Of a stretch of DNA of 47,268 nt, positions 45,894-47,268 are shown in pieces. Source of the stretch: Rhodopirellula sp. (GTDB lineage Bacteria; Planctomycetota; Planctomycetia; Pirellulales; Pirellulaceae). The number at the start of each line of letters is the position of its first letter. Within the stretch, counting starts at the first letter, position 1. A model generated the notes under the pieces. That model had not been told where the DNA came from, did not search any database, and saw only the letters and a program-made list of their open reading frames with translations. Made by a program: the position numbers and the translations under genes. The stretch spans positions 1-47,268 of the forward strand of contig NZGD01000276.1 of NCBI GenBank assembly GCA_002690925.1, written 5' to 3'.

Positions 45894-47268
45894 AGCAGTA
45901 GCCGAATTTGATGCGATCGATGGGCCTTTCTTGCGAAAGCTTCGCGGGATCGAGCGCGGCATAAACAACTTTGAAAAAAGTTCTGTGGCCGGGTTCAACA
46001 GAGTTGAGCGCGGTGTCGATAGTATCGTTGCTTCAGCTGGTAGATTGCGGACTATCTCTGGCATCATCGCTGGTGGCTTTGGCGTCAACATTGCCACGAA
46101 CTTCATCGATCAAGCTGCGCAGATCCGCAACGCTTTGCGTGAAGCCGGCGACACAAGCGAAGAGACATTTGAACGTGTTTTTCAGGCGTCTGTACGATCA
46201 CTTTCAGGCTTGAACGACTTCACACGCGGCGTCCAGCGTATTCAAAAAGCGGTGGCCGGTACGCAAACACTTGAGCAAACCATCCGGCAGGTTGAGACCT
46301 TGAACAAACTGTTCGCCATCTCGGGCAGAACCACACAAGAGCGATCATCTACGCTTATCCAATTCAGTCAGGCACTTCAGGCGTCACAGCTTGGCGGCGA
46401 AGAACTGAGGGCTATTCGAGAGAACGCACCGATCGAACTTACTCGCGCGATTGCCCGAGAAGCGGGCGGCACGATCAACGATCTGAAGGCTTTGGCAAAA
46501 CAAGGTGTTCTCACAAGTGACGTCATGATCAGAGCCCTGAATAGCCTTGAGGAAGAAGCCGACGCACGTTTCGGAAATGTTCAGGTGACAATTGCAGACG
46601 CAGCAAAGGTGTTCCAGAGCGGCGCACTTATCGTGACTGAGGCTTTCGACAAGGGCTTAGGTGGATCTGCGACAACGGTATCCGGGTTGATAGCTTTAGG
46701 CGACTTGCTATCAGACAATGCAGAGGCCGCAGAAAAGTTCGGTGAAGCCGTCAAAATCGCGGGTGTAGCGCTGATCACATCTTTTGCGGCACGTCGCATA
46801 TCCAACATTTCGCAGGCTTTCCGTGATCTAGCAGCTGCGCGGACTGCAGAACTTGCAGCTTCTGCCAAACAAGAGGGTCAGGCGCGCAGAAATGAACAGC
46901 GGGCTCTTCGCACCGTTGCTGTAGCGCAGGGTCGAGTTACATCGCTGCAGCGTGAAGGTGTGGCATCGGCGGCGCTTGGCAAGCAGATCCGCACACTGGA
47001 AAAGGCAGAGGTGCGCTATCAGGGCGCACAGGAGCGCCGCCTAGCCGCAACACAGCGTGTTATTACCGCACAGCAGCAGATGGTTCTGTCTACCCGCGCC
47101 CTGGCCACTGCAGGCGGTGCGCTGCGCGGTGTCTTCAACTTCTTTGGTGGTTGGGTCGGTATCCTTCTCACTGCAACCGCAGTGATTACGACCTTGCGCA
47201 GCAATGTAGAGACTACCGCAGAGCGTTTTGAGCGACTGACTGACAGCACGGCAAAGCTTGAAGGTGTG
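45883..47268 (+). CDS. Tape measure protein, N-terminal part (continues at 1..1770)
   Basis: The gene starts at ATG 45883 behind AAGG and overlaps the end of the second chaperone frame. The first 462 codons are here (the last 33 lie in the terminal repeat) and the rest is at the left end of the window, for about 1018 residues in all. The segment GGEELRAIRENAPIELTRAI, then LKALAKQGVLTSDVMIRALN, is the tape measure domain pattern (TIGR02675). A hydrophobic stretch near the join (FNFFGGWVGILLTATAVI) is the membrane-active part expected in these proteins. The N-terminal 80 residues also carry a hydrophobic region (ISGIIAGGFGVNIAT). Confidence 0.92.
   Translation, partial: MVRRAVAEFDAIDGPFLRKLRGIERGINNFEKSSVAGFNRVERGVDSIVASAGRLRTISGIIAGGFGVNIATNFIDQAAQIRNALREAGDTSEETFERVFQASVRSLSGLNDFTRGVQRIQKAVAGTQTLEQTIRQVETLNKLFAISGRTTQERSSTLIQFSQALQASQLGGEELRAIRENAPIELTRAIAREAGGTINDLKALAKQGVLTSDVMIRALNSLEEEADARFGNVQVTIADAAKVFQSGALIVTEAFDKGLGGSATTVSGLIALGDLLSDNAEAAEKFGEAVKIAGVALITSFAARRISNISQAFRDLAAARTAELAASAKQEGQARRNEQRALRTVAVAQGRVTSLQREGVASAALGKQIRTLEKAEVRYQGAQERRLAATQRVITAQQQMVLSTRALATAGGALRGVFNFFGGWVGILLTATAVITTLRSNVETTAERFERLTDSTAKLEGV
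47170..47268. repeat. Right copy of 99-bp terminal direct repeat
   Basis: Identical to bases 1-99; see the left copy. Removing one copy closes the circle and restores a single intact tape measure gene. Confidence 0.95.

Noticed and set aside
1..47268. tRNA genes and CRISPR arrays
   Set aside because: No cloverleaf with a T-loop consensus and no regularly spaced repeats were found by eye. The short direct repeats at 18799-18986 are unevenly spaced and too few for a CRISPR array.

Overview
The window is one complete, circularised genome of a temperate siphovirus (HK97-fold capsid, long non-contractile tail). The first 99 bases are repeated exactly as the last 99, and the tape measure gene runs off the right end and continues in frame at base 1. 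The unique genome is therefore about 47,169 bp, opened by the assembler inside the tape measure gene. The host is most likely an alphaproteobacterium of the Rhodobacterales type. This rests on a holin of the gene-transfer-agent 3TM family, a GTA-like tail chaperone and alphaproteobacterial-looking small proteins; it is inference, because no host DNA is present.

Layout on the circle. (1) Late + strand block, 36645 to the end and on through 1..13325: HNH nuclease, terminase small and large subunits, portal, ClpP-like prohead protease, major capsid, head-tail connector and closure proteins, tail completion and terminator proteins, tail tube, tail chaperone with a probable -1 frameshift product, tape measure, three lambda M/L/K-like tail tip proteins, a J-like hub, fibre and accessory proteins, a large LamG/PKD/beta-helix tailspike, then lysis (endolysin, 3TM holin, two small membrane proteins). 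It ends at a strong terminator. (2) 13326..13630: gene-free, structured DNA between two near-identical terminators. (3) 13631..14887, - strand: five small unknown genes. (4) 15052..16258, + strand: serine recombinase and two small genes. (5) 24908..16255, - strand: the left early operon. In transcription order it carries small proteins, a RecE-like exonuclease, RecT (with an RMF/CrpP-like tail), a YbcO-like nuclease, small regulators, tyrosine integrase, an ASCH-like protein, a C5-cytosine methyltransferase and two small genes. (6) 24909..26264: the immunity switch, with a small XRE repressor, a divergent Cro-like gene and a third regulator. Six copies of a 16-bp palindrome lie in two groups of three, a lambda-like oL/oR layout. 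(7) 26532..32473, + strand: replication and DNA modification, with an H1-like protein, RuvC-like resolvase, DnaB helicase, DnaD-like initiator, two adenine methyltransferases and unknowns. (8) 36492..32543, - strand: an accessory module of unknown genes, three of them strongly acidic, with shared leaders and a repeated intergenic motif.

How it works together. The repressor would hold both early promoters through the two operator groups. On induction the left operon supplies recombination and excision functions and the right operon supplies replication and modification. The late block then runs from the HNH/terminase end round to lysis. The parts least explained by known phage biology are the acidic accessory module, the RecT-RMF fusion, the direct repeats near the integrase (possible attP), the palindromic DNA in front of the serine recombinase, and the structured non-coding segment after the lysis genes.
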